Notes: generated by a model from the letters alone, not told the origin. Positions 25,906-34,198 are shown, counted from the stretch's first letter. The stretch is 48,737 nt of DNA from JANPCX01 sp966211815 (GCA_966211815.1 CBIHOD010000025.1:1-48737); one strand, 5' to 3'. Program-made: numbers and translations.

Positions 25906-25943
25906 TCGGCGCGAATCGATCCGACCGATCGATTCCCCCAGCG

Positions 25944-25973
25944 AAACGCCCTGCCAAAAGCAGGGCGTTTTTT
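25944..25973 (+). terminator. Terminator after third porin
   Basis: Perfect 10-base arms AAACGCCCTG (25944-25953) and CAGGGCGTTT (25961-25970) with a 7-base loop are followed by TTTATTT. It is a strong intrinsic terminator 38 bases after the stop. Confidence 0.9.
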
Positions 25974-26014
25974 ATTTCCGACCGCCGGCGCGCGAGGCGT
26001 GGCGCCACCGGCTG

Positions 26015-26437
26015 TCATTCAGCGGCGATGTCGTAGCTGGTCGTGATCTCGGCGGTCTTGGCCAGCATGATGCTGGCGGAACAGTATTTTTCGTGCGACA
26101 TCGCGATCGCGCGGGCCACGGCGGCTTCGGGCAGGTCGCGGCCCGTGACGGTGAAATGCATGTGGATCTTGGTGAAGACCTTGGGGTCGGTGGAGGCACG
26201 TTCGGCGGTGACTTTGACCCGGCAACCCTCCACGTCATGCCGCCCGCGCTTGAGGATCAGCACGACGTCGTAGGCCGTGCAGCCGCCGGTGCCCGCCAAC
26301 ACCGTCTCCATCGGGCGCGGCGCCAGGTTGCGGCCGCCGCCGTCAGGCGCGCCGTCCATGGCGATGAGATGGCCGCTGCCGGTCTCTGCGATGAAGGCCA
26401 TGCCGGACTGCGGTTGCCAGTTGATCGTGCATTCCAT
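26015..26437 (-). CDS. OsmC family protein (YhfA-like)
   Basis: This 140-residue protein contains SPMETVLAGTGGCTAYDVVL-like sequence (PMETVLAGTGGCTAYDVVLI), with the first redox cysteine, and SHEKYCSASIMLAKTAEITT, with the second. These are the two cysteines of OsmC/Ohr folds, which reduce organic hydroperoxides. The order and spacing (CTAYDVV, KYCSASIML) match the YhfA/OsmC-related branch rather than Ohr. ATG 26437 is preferred; a longer frame exists but the family starts at this point. It is convergent with the third porin. The 373-base gap upstream holds the predicted small RNA. Confidence 0.88.
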   Translation of the reverse strand: MECTINWQPQSGMAFIAETGSGHLIAMDGAPDGGGRNLAPRPMETVLAGTGGCTAYDVVLILKRGRHDVEGCRVKVTAERASTDPKVFTKIHMHFTVTGRDLPEAAVARAIAMSHEKYCSASIMLAKTAEITTSYDIAAE

Positions 26438-26586
26438 GTTCAAAAATCCAGTCAATGAGTGTGTTCCGTGGCGCGCCGCCCACGCGGCGCGTTCGAATCG
26501 CCTGTCGAATGTGAATTGTGCAACGGGGGGATCGATGGTCGTGGGCCGTGGCACAGGTTGAAGCGCGCTTAGCAGCGCCGGCCATA

Positions 26587-26615
26587 TTGCAGTGCAGCAT
26601 TGATGGCGCTACACT
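26587..26615 (+). promoter_or_regulatory. Sigma-70-type promoter upstream of predicted sRNA
   Basis: TTGCAG (26587-26592) and TACACT (26610-26615) are separated by exactly 17 bases. Transcription should begin near 26621-26623. This is the best -35/-10 match noticed in the window, and it leads directly into a structured segment ending in a strong terminator. Confidence 0.6.
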
Positions 26616-26621
26616 GCATCG

Positions 26622-26718
26622 CATGGGGATGGATGTGGTCGGTCGATCCCCGCCGTTTGTCTCCTCCACCTCCTCTTGGTGGATTCAGCCCAAGGCAGCA
26701 ATGCCTTGGGCTTTTTTC
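26622..26718 (+). ncRNA. Predicted ~97-nt sRNA with anti-Shine-Dalgarno motifs
   Basis: Between the promoter and the terminator the sequence can form three hairpins. The first pairs GGGGAT (26625-26630) with ATCCCC (26646-26651). The second pairs CCACC (26666-26670) with GGTGG (26678-26682) and has the loop TCCTCTT. The third is the terminator. CTCCTCC (26661-26667) and CCTCCTC (26669-26675) complement ribosome-binding sites. No protein frame here looks real. Small RNAs with CU-rich anti-Shine-Dalgarno loops are known in several bacteria. The alternative is an ilvA leader attenuator, since ilvA starts 93 bases further on, but no isoleucine/leucine/valine-rich leader peptide is seen. Confidence 0.5.
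26687..26718 (+). terminator. Intrinsic terminator upstream of ilvA
   Basis: Perfect 11-base arms AGCCCAAGGCA (26687-26697) and TGCCTTGGGCT (26702-26712) enclose GCAA, followed by TTTTTCTT. No convincing upstream protein gene ends here on this strand, so it terminates the predicted sRNA or a leader. Confidence 0.9.
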
Positions 26719-26810
26719 TTGGGCGGGCACGGATCGGCCTGCAAGCCGGCGCAACCCGCTCACGTATCATTCCGCGCCCCGTAAAAACAACTCCAGACAG
26801 GAACACCACC

Positions 26811-28427
26811 ATGGCAGGCCCGTCCGCCAAGAAACTCGCCGCGGCGCCCGCGGCCCAAGGCGCCGCCGGCGCGGCTCGGCGCGCCGGCAAGAAGAAAGCC
26901 GGCGTCGACTTGTCGGTCTACCTGCAGAAGATCCTGACCGCCAAGGTGTACGACGTGGCCATCGAGACGGCGCTCGACCTGGCCCCCAGCCTGTCCAAAC
27001 GCTTGGCCAACCAGGTGTTGCTCAAGCGCGAGGACACGCAGGCGGTGTTCAGTTTCAAGCTGCGCGGGGCGTACAACAAGATGGCCCACCTCGGCGAAAA
27101 GCAGCTCAGGAAGGGCGTGATCTGCGCCTCGGCGGGCAACCACGCCCAGGGCGTGGCGCTCAGCGCCAGGCACCTGGGCTGCACCGCCATGGTGGTGATG
27201 CCGGTGACCACGCCGCAGCTCAAGATCGACGCGGTGCGAGCGCTGGGCGGGCAGGTCGTGCTGCACGGAGAAAGTTACTCGGACGCCTACCAGCACGCCT
27301 TGCAGCTCGAGCGCAAGCACGGCCTGACCTTCGTCCACCCCTTCGACGATCCGGAAGTGATCGCCGGCCAGGGCACGATCGCGATGGAGATCCTGCGGCA
27401 GCACCAGGGGCCGATCCACGCGGTGTTCGTGGCCATCGGCGGGGGCGGCCTCATCTCGGGGGTCGCGGCCTACATCAAGGCGGTGCGGCCCGACATCAAG
27501 GTGATCGGCGTGCAAACCACCGACTCGGACGCGATGCTGCGTTCCGTGCAGGCCGGCAAGCGGGTGCAGATGACCGATGTGGGGCTGTTCTCCGACGGCA
27601 CCGCGGTCAAGATGGTCGGCGAGGAGACTTTCCGCCTGACGCGCGCCCTGGTGGACGATTTCGTCCGGGTGGACACCGACGCGGTGTGCGCCGCCATGAA
27701 GGACGTCTTCCAGGACACGCGCAGCATCCTGGAGCCCGCCGGCGCGCTGGGCGTGGCCGCGATCAAGCAATACGTCGAAGCCCACAAGCTGCAGGGCCAG
27801 ACGCTGGTGGCCATCACCTGCGGCGCCAACATGAATTTCGACCGGCTGCGCTTCGTGGCGGAACGCGCCGAGGTCGGCGAGGAACGCGAAGCGCTGTTCG
27901 CGGTGACGATCCCCGAGGCGCGCGGCAGCTTCAAGCGCCTTTGCGGGCTGATCGGCGGGCGCTCGGTGACGGAGTTCAACTACCGCGTCTCGCAAGGCAG
28001 CCAGGCGCACGTGTTCGTCGGGCTGACCACGGCCAACCGCGGCGAGTCCAAGAAGATCGCCGACAACTTCAAGCGCCACGGCTTCGACGCCATCGACCTC
28101 ACCCACGACGACCTCGCGAAAGAGCACATCCGCCACATGGTGGGCGGTGCCAGCGACCTCGCCGAGGACGAGCGGCTGTACCGCTTCGTCTTCCCGGAGC
28201 GCCCGGGCGCGCTGATGCGTTTCCTGTCGAGCATGCATCCGAGCTGGAACATCAGCTTGTTCCACTACCGCAACCAAGGCGCGGACTACGGCCGAATCCT
28301 GGTGGGCCTGCAGGTGCCCCGGCAGGACAAGAAAGCGTTGCGCGAATTCCTCGACGGGCTGGACTATTCGTATCAAGATGAAACCGAGAATCCGGTGTAC
28401 CGCCTCTTCCTGCGCCGCACGCCTTGA
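26811..28427 (+). CDS. ilvA: Biosynthetic threonine deaminase IlvA
   Basis: This 538-residue enzyme converts threonine to 2-oxobutyrate and ammonia, the committed step of isoleucine synthesis. The PLP domain at about 35-355 has the lysine in FSFKLRGAYNKMAHL, the SAGNHAQGVALSARHLG loop, IGGGGLISGVAAYI, and TCGANMNFDRLRFV near its end. The C-terminal ~180 residues contain two ACT-like regulatory repeats (EARGSFKRLCGLIGGRSVTE, ERPGALMRFLSSMHPSWN) that bind isoleucine and valine. An alanine/lysine-rich N-terminal tail of about 30 residues precedes the catalytic domain. The start at 26811 follows ACAGGAACACCACC. It is distinct from the ACT-less dehydratase at 6823. Confidence 0.95.
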   Translation: MAGPSAKKLAAAPAAQGAAGAARRAGKKKAGVDLSVYLQKILTAKVYDVAIETALDLAPSLSKRLANQVLLKREDTQAVFSFKLRGAYNKMAHLGEKQLRKGVICASAGNHAQGVALSARHLGCTAMVVMPVTTPQLKIDAVRALGGQVVLHGESYSDAYQHALQLERKHGLTFVHPFDDPEVIAGQGTIAMEILRQHQGPIHAVFVAIGGGGLISGVAAYIKAVRPDIKVIGVQTTDSDAMLRSVQAGKRVQMTDVGLFSDGTAVKMVGEETFRLTRALVDDFVRVDTDAVCAAMKDVFQDTRSILEPAGALGVAAIKQYVEAHKLQGQTLVAITCGANMNFDRLRFVAERAEVGEEREALFAVTIPEARGSFKRLCGLIGGRSVTEFNYRVSQGSQAHVFVGLTTANRGESKKIADNFKRHGFDAIDLTHDDLAKEHIRHMVGGASDLAEDERLYRFVFPERPGALMRFLSSMHPSWNISLFHYRNQGADYGRILVGLQVPRQDKKALREFLDGLDYSYQDETENPVYRLFLRRTP

Positions 28428-28569
28428 CGCTTTGAGAAAACACCGGTGACACCTGGGCGCGCGGCCCGGCTTCTCAGCGCGGGCGCGCCGCCACACAATG
28501 CGCGTTTTCCAAAAAGGAATGGGAAGCCCTCCAGGGAAGAGGACGGGGGCTCCCCCATGCACGCGCACC

Positions 28570-29697
28570 ATGTCTGCCAACCGCTCCTTGATCAACCCCA
28601 CCGCCAATCCGCAACTCGACAAGGCATTGCGGGACAAGCTGCGCAGGCGGGCCGACGCGGCGGGATCGCTCGGCGAACTCGTGCCGCTGGCGGTGCGCGT
28701 CGGGTTGATCCAGAACAGCCTGAAGCCGCGTTTCCGTTCGCCGCAGATGGTGGTGTTCGCGGGAGACCACGGCCTGGTCGTCGACAGCGTCGTCGAGCCG
28801 GGCCAGCCCACCACCCTGCAGCGCGTCAACCGCCTGCTGGCTTCGCAGCTGCCGCTGTCGGTCTTCGCAGGCATCAACGGGATCGAGCTGTCGGTCGTCG
28901 ACTCCGGGATGGCCGAGCCCACCAGCACCCATGCCCGGCTGCTGGCCCGCAAGATCGCCCACGGCACCCGCAATTCGCGGGTGGCACCGGGCATGTCGAT
29001 CGAACAGGTGCACGCCGCCATCCGCGCGGGCATGGAGATCGGCGATTCTTTGCCCGGCAACGTGGTGGCCTGCGCCGGCATCGGCGAAGGCTCGCAGGAG
29101 GTCTCGGCCGCGCTGCTATCCAGCCTCACCGGCACGCCGGTGGCCGAGCTGCTGATGTCCAACGCCAACACTGCGCCCAACTTCCTCGCGCACCAAGTCT
29201 CGGTGCTGCAGGCGGCGCAGCACCGGCACCGCGAGCTCGATGACCCGGTCGAGCTGCTGGCCGCGCTCGGTGGCTTCGAGCTGGCGATGATGGTGGGCAC
29301 GCTGCTGGTCGGCGCCAGCCGGCGCCATTTGATCCTGGTCGACGGCCTGCCCGCGCTGGCGGCATTGATGGTGGCGTCGCGCATCGCGCCCGCGCTGACC
29401 GATTACTGCGTCTTCTGCCGCAGCCACAGCCACCGCGGCCTGGACCGCGGGCTGCAGCTCTTCCACGCCTCGGCGTTGCTGGAGCTGGGCATCGACAGCG
29501 TGGACGGCACCGGCGCGGCGCTGGCCTGGCCGCTGGTGCGCAGCGCCGCGGCGCTGTTGACCGAGGTCGCCGAAGGCGAGGAAGCCGGCCCGACCCTGCC
29601 GGCGGAGTTGAGCCAGCTCGCACCCGCCCCCCAGCCCACGGCCGCCACCGGCGGTGGCTGGGCCCGCGCCATCAAGGAAGGCTTCAGCCTGAGATAG
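28570..29697 (+). CDS. Divergent CobT-like phosphoribosyltransferase
   Basis: This 375-residue protein is homologous to CobT, which makes alpha-ribazole phosphate for cobalamin. It keeps MVVFAGDHGLVVDSVV (about 60-75), a domain with VDGLPALAALMVASRIAP, FCRSHSHRGLDRGLQLF, and DGTGAALAWPLV. The usual GEMGIGNTT motif is replaced by GEGSQEVSAAL (172 onward). The catalytic glutamate of RLGEGTGA aligns with Asp312 (IDSVDGTGA). No cobalamin genes are nearby. The C-terminus has a proline-rich tail. It may be an active variant with a different base or substrate, or a repurposed paralogue, so I withhold the cobT symbol. ATG 28570 is preferred over the longer frame. Confidence 0.78.
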   Translation: MSANRSLINPTANPQLDKALRDKLRRRADAAGSLGELVPLAVRVGLIQNSLKPRFRSPQMVVFAGDHGLVVDSVVEPGQPTTLQRVNRLLASQLPLSVFAGINGIELSVVDSGMAEPTSTHARLLARKIAHGTRNSRVAPGMSIEQVHAAIRAGMEIGDSLPGNVVACAGIGEGSQEVSAALLSSLTGTPVAELLMSNANTAPNFLAHQVSVLQAAQHRHRELDDPVELLAALGGFELAMMVGTLLVGASRRHLILVDGLPALAALMVASRIAPALTDYCVFCRSHSHRGLDRGLQLFHASALLELGIDSVDGTGAALAWPLVRSAAALLTEVAEGEEAGPTLPAELSQLAPAPQPTAATGGGWARAIKEGFSLR

Positions 29698-29781
29698 GCC
29701 GACCGTACGCCGCGAAACCGCACGGGCTTCGCATCGACCCAGCACGGAGAGAACCTGGCCGCGCTTTGCGCCCGGGGCCCG

Positions 29782-30384
29782 TCAGCGCGCTTGCTGGACC
29801 GGGATTCCGCTGCCGGGCAGGGTAACGCCCGGCGGGGCGGGGATGCCGCCCGGTGGCGTGGGCGCCGGCGGCATCGCCCGCACCGGCACGATGCCGTCCG
29901 CGGGCGCCGCCGCCGGGGTGCCGGTGGCGGGGGGTGGCAAAGCCGGCAATTCCAGGGTCAGCACCGGCGGGCCGCCGGCCGGGCCGATGGACGCCGAACG
30001 CAGGCTCACCGCCAGCAGCAGCCACTGGCCGTCGACGACCGAACCCAGCGCGAAAGGTTTCGGCGGCTTGCCGTCGACCGAGATCAACGCCAGCCCGGCG
30101 GTGCCCGGCCTGGCCGGCGCGTCGCCGGGCGAAGCGCCGCGCGGCGCCATGACGCCAGACAGCACGAAGCGGCTGCTCAGTTCCGGCGAAGCCGCGGCCG
30201 GAGCGGCCGCGACCGGCGTGCTACCCAGCACCCGCGACAACTCGGCGCGCGTGTTCAAGGCCTGCGGATTGGCCAGCGTCGCCTTGGGCGCCGACGGGCT
30301 GCCGGCATTCAAGCGCAGCAGCCAGAACACGGAAGCGGCGGCCACCAGGGCCCAGATGATGAATGCGGCGGCACGTGAGAGCAT
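29782..30384 (-). CDS. gspC: Type II secretion GspC-like protein
   Basis: This 200-residue bitopic protein starts MLSRAAAFIIWALVAAASVF (inner-membrane anchor). The periplasmic region includes LSSRFVLSGVMA and LALISVDGKPPKPFALGSVV, matching the homology region of GspC that contacts the secretin GspD. The C-terminus is proline/alanine-rich and lacks a PDZ or coiled-coil domain, so it is a short form, also annotated as type II secretion protein N. It diverges from gspG (94-base gap), a usual arrangement in betaproteobacteria, where gspC faces the pseudopilin operon. Confidence 0.82.
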   Translation of the reverse strand: MLSRAAAFIIWALVAAASVFWLLRLNAGSPSAPKATLANPQALNTRAELSRVLGSTPVAAAPAAASPELSSRFVLSGVMAPRGASPGDAPARPGTAGLALISVDGKPPKPFALGSVVDGQWLLLAVSLRSASIGPAGGPPVLTLELPALPPPATGTPAAAPADGIVPVRAMPPAPTPPGGIPAPPGVTLPGSGIPVQQAR

Positions 30385-30478
30385 GGTGCTTTGATTATGA
30401 TCCAGCGGTTTCTCCAGGGACCCTTCGGCGACCGCGGCGGAACCTTCGACCCCACCCTTCCTCTTCCATCGCAAAGCC

Positions 30479-30931
30479 ATGCCCAGATTCCCCGCACCGT
30501 CCCTCCGAGCCCTCGCCCCGACTCGCGCCGCGCGCGGCTTCACCCTGATCGAGTTGATGGTGGTCCTGGTCATCATCGGCGTGTTGGCCGCCCTGATCGT
30601 TCCGAACGTGCTGGACCGCGCCGACGACGCCCGCGTCACCGCGGCGCGCACCGACGTCAACAACTTGATGCAGGCGCTCAAGCTCTACAAGCTCGACAAC
30701 CAGCGCTACCCCACCAGCGAACAAGGGCTGCAGGCCCTGGTCACCAAGCCCGCCGCCGGCGCATCGCCCAATTGGCGGCCTTACCTGGAGAAGCTGCCCA
30801 ACGACCCCTGGGGGCGCCCCTACCAGTTCGCCAACCCGGGCGTGAAGGGCGAGATCGACGTCTACAGCCTGGGCGCGGACGGCGCCGTGGGCGGCGAGGG
30901 CAAGGACGCCGAGATCGGGTCCTGGCAATAA
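30479..30931 (+). CDS. gspG: GspG, major pseudopilin
   Basis: This 150-residue major pseudopilin of type II secretion has a 20-residue basic leader ending in RG, then the prepilin peptidase site G/FTLIELMVVLVIIGVLAAL with Glu at mature position 5. The mature domain has YPTSEQGLQALV, WRPYLEKLPNDPWGRPYQF and DVYSLGADGAVGGEG, including the calcium-binding C-terminal loop of GspG. It leads the gspGHIJK operon. Confidence 0.96.
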   Translation: MPRFPAPSLRALAPTRAARGFTLIELMVVLVIIGVLAALIVPNVLDRADDARVTAARTDVNNLMQALKLYKLDNQRYPTSEQGLQALVTKPAAGASPNWRPYLEKLPNDPWGRPYQFANPGVKGEIDVYSLGADGAVGGEGKDAEIGSWQ

Positions 30932-30946
30932 GGAAGGAACAGCGAG

Positions 30947-31537
30947 ATGGACCGGCCAGCGGCAACGCGGCGCGGGCGTTTGCGGGCCATGACAAAGGTT
31001 CCGCAGACTGATGACGCCGGCGCCGCGCGGCGCCCGCCCGCCGCCGAAGGTTGCCGCGGCTTCACCTTGATCGAGCTGCTGCTGGTCGTGGCGCTGATCG
31101 CCATCGCCTCGGGCGTGGCCAGCTTCGCCCTGCGCGACCCCGAGGCCTCGCAGCTGGACCGCGAGGCGGTGCGGCTGGTCTCCCTGCTCGAAATGGCCCG
31201 CTCCGTGGCGCGCGGCACCGGCCTGGCGGTGCATTGGCTGCCCGGCAAGGTCGCCACCGATGCGGCGCCGGGGGTGAACGACCCCAACGCGCCCTCGAAC
31301 GACTTCCGCTTCGTCGGCCTGCCGAACACGGTGCAGATGCCGACCCGCTGGCTGGCCGAAGGCACGAGCGCCGAGGTCGTCGGCGCGCGCAGCGTCAGCC
31401 TCGGGCCCGAACCGCTGATCGGCGCGCAGCGCATCGTCCTGCGCCTGGGCCAGCGCCGGCTGCTGCTGGCCACCGACGGCCTGGCGCCTTTCGCCGTCGC
31501 CGAAGAAGACGCCCCGGGCGGCGGCCGGCAGCCTTGA
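30947..31537 (+). CDS. gspH: GspH, minor pseudopilin
   Basis: This 196-residue minor pseudopilin has the prepilin motif CRGFTLIELLLVVALIAIAS after a long 39-residue leader. A beta-rich C-terminal domain follows, with LEMARSVARGTGLAVHWLPG and FRFVGLPNTV. ATG 30947 has an AAGGAAGGA site directly upstream; ATG 30989 would give a shorter leader of about 25 residues and is an alternative. Between gspG and gspI, as expected for GspH. Confidence 0.88.
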   Translation: MDRPAATRRGRLRAMTKVPQTDDAGAARRPPAAEGCRGFTLIELLLVVALIAIASGVASFALRDPEASQLDREAVRLVSLLEMARSVARGTGLAVHWLPGKVATDAAPGVNDPNAPSNDFRFVGLPNTVQMPTRWLAEGTSAEVVGARSVSLGPEPLIGAQRIVLRLGQRRLLLATDGLAPFAVAEEDAPGGGRQP

Positions 31538-31560
31538 CGAAAACAAAAGCCGAGACCGAC

Positions 31561-31947
31561 GTGAAGCCGTCCCGCCTCCGAACGCACGCCGCCGCCGCGC
31601 GGGGTTTCACCTTGATCGAGGTGCTGGTGGCGCTGGCCATCGTCGCCGTGACGCTGGGCGCCGGCATCAAGGCCGCCGGCTCGCTCACGCAGAACGCGCA
31701 GCGCGCCGGCCAGGTGAGCGTGGCGCAGTGGTGCGCCGAGAACGAACTCGCGGCGATCAAGCTGTCGCGGGAATTCCCGAGCGTCGGCGACGCCGACTTC
31801 GCCTGCGAGCAGCTCGGGCAGACCTTGCGCGGCAAGCGCCTGGTGCGGGCCACGCCCAATCCGAATTTCCGGCGCGTGGACGCACAGGTGCTCGACGACG
31901 CCGGCGCGCCGCTGCTCACGCTGAGCACCGTGGTGCCGAGGTTCTGA
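31561..31947 (+). CDS. gspI: GspI, minor pseudopilin
   Basis: This protein, 128 residues from GTG 31561, has a 15-residue leader with RGFTLIEVLVALAIVAVTLG. AQWCAENELAAIKLSREFPS and the C-terminal LLTLSTVVPRF follow, typical of GspI. A TTG at 31534 overlapping the gspH stop would lengthen the leader by nine residues; GTG gives the usual GspI size. Its stop overlaps the gspJ ATG at 31947, so translation is probably coupled. GspI, J and K form the pseudopilus tip. Confidence 0.87.
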   Translation: MKPSRLRTHAAAARGFTLIEVLVALAIVAVTLGAGIKAAGSLTQNAQRAGQVSVAQWCAENELAAIKLSREFPSVGDADFACEQLGQTLRGKRLVRATPNPNFRRVDAQVLDDAGAPLLTLSTVVPRF

Positions 31948-32612
31948 TGATGGTCGAGCGCTTGAAACCGAACCGCCCCCAGGCCGGCTTCACGCTGGTG
32001 GAGGTGCTGGTCGCGCTGCTGGTGATGGCCACCGTCGCCGGCATGGCCTGGCAAGGGGTGGACGGCATGGTGCGCGCCCGCGACGCCACGCAGCGCACGC
32101 TCGGCCAGACGCTGCAGCTCGGCACCGTGCTCGCCCAATGGGACGTGGACCTCGGCGCGGTGCAGGACACCGGCGTCGTGCCCTCGGCCCTGGCCTTCGA
32201 CGGCGGCTCGCTGCGGCTGACGCGGCGCACCGACGCCGGCGTGCAGCTGGTGGTGTGGTCGCTGCGCCCGCAGGAAGGCGGCGCCGGCCAGCGCTGGATG
32301 CGCTGGGCCAGCCCGGTCGTCACCCGCGGCAGCGAGCTGCAGGACCACTGGTTGCGCAGCCACCAGTTCCAGGGCGCCGAGCCGGGCCAGCTGCAGGTGC
32401 TCGGCGGCGTGTCGCAGTGGCAGCTTTATTTCTACCGGGGCAACGGCTGGGCCAATGCCCAGTCCAGCGCCGACGTGGCACCGACGGCCAATGTGGCTCA
32501 GCAAAAGCAGCTGCTGCCCACCGGCGTGCGGCTGGTGCTCACCTTCGCGCCAGGCAGCGGCCGCGAAGGCTCCCTCACGCGCGACATTGTCCTGGGGCCT
32601 CAGCAGCAATGA
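31947..32612 (+). CDS. gspJ: GspJ, minor pseudopilin
   Basis: This 221-residue minor pseudopilin has QAGFTLVEVLVALLVMATVA after a 13-residue leader and a long soluble domain. That domain includes QWDVDLGAVQDTG, LRLTRRTDAGVQLVVWSLRP and WQLYFYRGNGWANAQSSADV, typical of GspJ. It overlaps gspI by one base at the start and gspK by four bases (ATGA) at the end. It is a component of the tip complex with GspI and GspK. Confidence 0.92.
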   Translation: MMVERLKPNRPQAGFTLVEVLVALLVMATVAGMAWQGVDGMVRARDATQRTLGQTLQLGTVLAQWDVDLGAVQDTGVVPSALAFDGGSLRLTRRTDAGVQLVVWSLRPQEGGAGQRWMRWASPVVTRGSELQDHWLRSHQFQGAEPGQLQVLGGVSQWQLYFYRGNGWANAQSSADVAPTANVAQQKQLLPTGVRLVLTFAPGSGREGSLTRDIVLGPQQQ

Positions 32613-33577
32613 CGATGCGAACCCGCCGCGGGATCCCACGGCAACGCGGCGCCGCGCTGCTGATGGCGATGATCATCCTCACCCTGGTGGCCACGCTGGC
32701 GGCGGGCATGGTGTGGCAGCAGTCCACCTCGGTGGCGATCGAAACCGCCGAGCGAGCGCGGGCGCAGTCGACCTGGATCCTGAACGGCGCGCTCGACTGG
32801 TCCCGCATCATCCTGCGCGAGGACGCCCGCAACGGCGGCGCCGACCACCTCGGCGAACCCTGGGCGACGCCCCTGGCCGAGGCGCGGCTGTCGACCTTCC
32901 TCGCCGCCGACAAGGACAACACCGGCGACGGCGACCTGGAAGCCTTCCTGTCCGGCAGCATCGAGGACGCGCAGTCGCGCTACAACCTCCGGCGGCTGGT
33001 GTCGACGAACGCCGCCGACAACGCCTCCATCCAGGCGGAGGAACTGAAAACCCTGCAGAAGCTCTTCGAGCTGATCGAACTGCCGGCCGAGCTGGCGGGC
33101 ACCATCGCCACCGGCCTGCGCGCCGCCTGGAACCCCGCGGGCGCCACCGCCGCCGACAACGCGCCGCTGGCGCCGCAGACCCTGGCCCAGTTGCGCTGGC
33201 TGGGCGTCGACGAAGCCTCGATCCAGCGCATGCAGCCCTATGTGACGGTGCTGCCCATGCCGACGCCGGTCAACCTCAACACCGCGCCGCGCGAAGTGAT
33301 CGCCGCGGTGGTGCCCGGCCTGGACCTGGGCAGCGCGGACCGCCTCGTGCAGCGGCGGGTGAGCAACCCTTTCAACGACGTCGCCGAGGCGAAGGCATTG
33401 CTGCCGCCGAACACGGACTTCGGCGAGCGCGTGGGCGTCAAGAGCGACTATTTCGAAGTGCGCGGCCGGCTGCGGCTGGGCGACCAGGTGCAAGAGGAGG
33501 TGGCACTCATGCAACGCCTGCAGGCCGCCATCGTCCCGATCTGGCGCACCCGGAGCCAATCCTTGAAGAGCCCTTGA
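32609..33577 (+). CDS. gspK: GspK, minor pseudopilin
   Basis: This 322-residue pseudopilin has the leader and membrane helix RQRGAALLMAMIILTLVATL, without Glu at position 5, as usual for GspK. The large insertion domain includes EDAQSRYNLRRLV and PTPVNLNTAPREVIAAVVPG, the hallmark helix-hairpin-helix region of GspK. It caps the pseudopilus. It is the last recognisable gsp gene here. gspL, gspM, gspD, gspE and gspF do not follow, unlike many betaproteobacterial clusters. Confidence 0.94.
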   Translation: MTMRTRRGIPRQRGAALLMAMIILTLVATLAAGMVWQQSTSVAIETAERARAQSTWILNGALDWSRIILREDARNGGADHLGEPWATPLAEARLSTFLAADKDNTGDGDLEAFLSGSIEDAQSRYNLRRLVSTNAADNASIQAEELKTLQKLFELIELPAELAGTIATGLRAAWNPAGATAADNAPLAPQTLAQLRWLGVDEASIQRMQPYVTVLPMPTPVNLNTAPREVIAAVVPGLDLGSADRLVQRRVSNPFNDVAEAKALLPPNTDFGERVGVKSDYFEVRGRLRLGDQVQEEVALMQRLQAAIVPIWRTRSQSLKSP

Positions 33578-33585
33578 CGCCGGTG

Positions 33586-33618
33586 GCGGGGCCCCCGGCC
33601 TGCCGGCACGGGCCCCGC
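33586..33618 (+). terminator. GC-rich hairpin after gspK
   Basis: Perfect 9-base arms GCGGGGCCC (33586-33594) and GGGCCCCGC (33610-33618) enclose a 15-base loop that can itself pair (CCGGC/GCCGG). It lies 8 bases after the gspK stop. There is no U-tract, so it may stabilise the 3' end or act with Rho rather than as an intrinsic terminator. Confidence 0.4.
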
Positions 33619-33679
33619 AAACGCCACAAAGGCCGCGCAAGGCATGAAAATCCCCGGCCCGACGACCCGCGGAGCAGAC

Positions 33680-34198
33680 ATGGAAAACGTCCCGCAAAAC
33701 CAGACACCCGCCCCACCAGGGCATACCGACGGCGAAACCCCGGCGCCCGCGGTCTTCGTCCATCCGCGCCCCGGCGTCGTCCGCTCGGCGTTCGTGGCCG
33801 CGGTCGCGCTGTTGGCGGGCGCCGTTTGGCTGGCGTTGTCCGGGCAGCCCCGGTTGGCCGCCTGGCTGAACGACGCCGCCGCGTCGCCCGACGAACAGGC
33901 GCACCGCATCGCGCTGGCCGCAGCCTTCCTGGTGGCCGGCGTCATCCTGGCCTGCCTGGCCGTCGCGGCATGGCTGGGCGCGATGGCCTGGCGCATCCGG
34001 CGCGCCGGCAGCTTCCCGCCCCCGGGCTACCCGGTGCTGGCCAGGACCCGGCAGGTGCAAGGCCGCGACGCCCGCTTGCAGGCGGTCAAACACGCGGCCG
34101 GCGGCGTGGCGGCCCTGCTGCTCGGCGCGGGCGTGCTCGGCGGCTTGTTCTTCTACTTCCCGATGACGCAGGTGCTGGCGCTGCTCAAGACCCCGTAA
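33680..34198 (+). CDS. Unrecognised three-helix membrane protein
   Basis: I do not recognise this 172-residue protein. It has a proline/threonine-rich N-terminus (about 1-32), then hydrophobic segments at about 34-55 (VVRSAFVAAVALLAGAVWLA), 76-100 and 138-160. A basic loop with PPPGYPVLARTRQVQGRDAR lies between the last two. ATG 33680 is preferred over ATG 33644 because GGAGC lies nine bases ahead of it. It occupies the position where gspL is expected but has none of the GspL actin-like domain. It ends 7 bases from the convergent ubiH. Confidence 0.7.
   Translation: MENVPQNQTPAPPGHTDGETPAPAVFVHPRPGVVRSAFVAAVALLAGAVWLALSGQPRLAAWLNDAAASPDEQAHRIALAAAFLVAGVILACLAVAAWLGAMAWRIRRAGSFPPPGYPVLARTRQVQGRDARLQAVKHAAGGVAALLLGAGVLGGLFFYFPMTQVLALLKTP

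Noticed and set aside
26630..26790. Small frame with tandem tryptophan codons before the terminator, as a trp-type leader peptide
   Set aside because: The downstream gene is ilvA, not tryptophan synthesis, there is no good ribosome-binding site, and branched-chain codons are not enriched.
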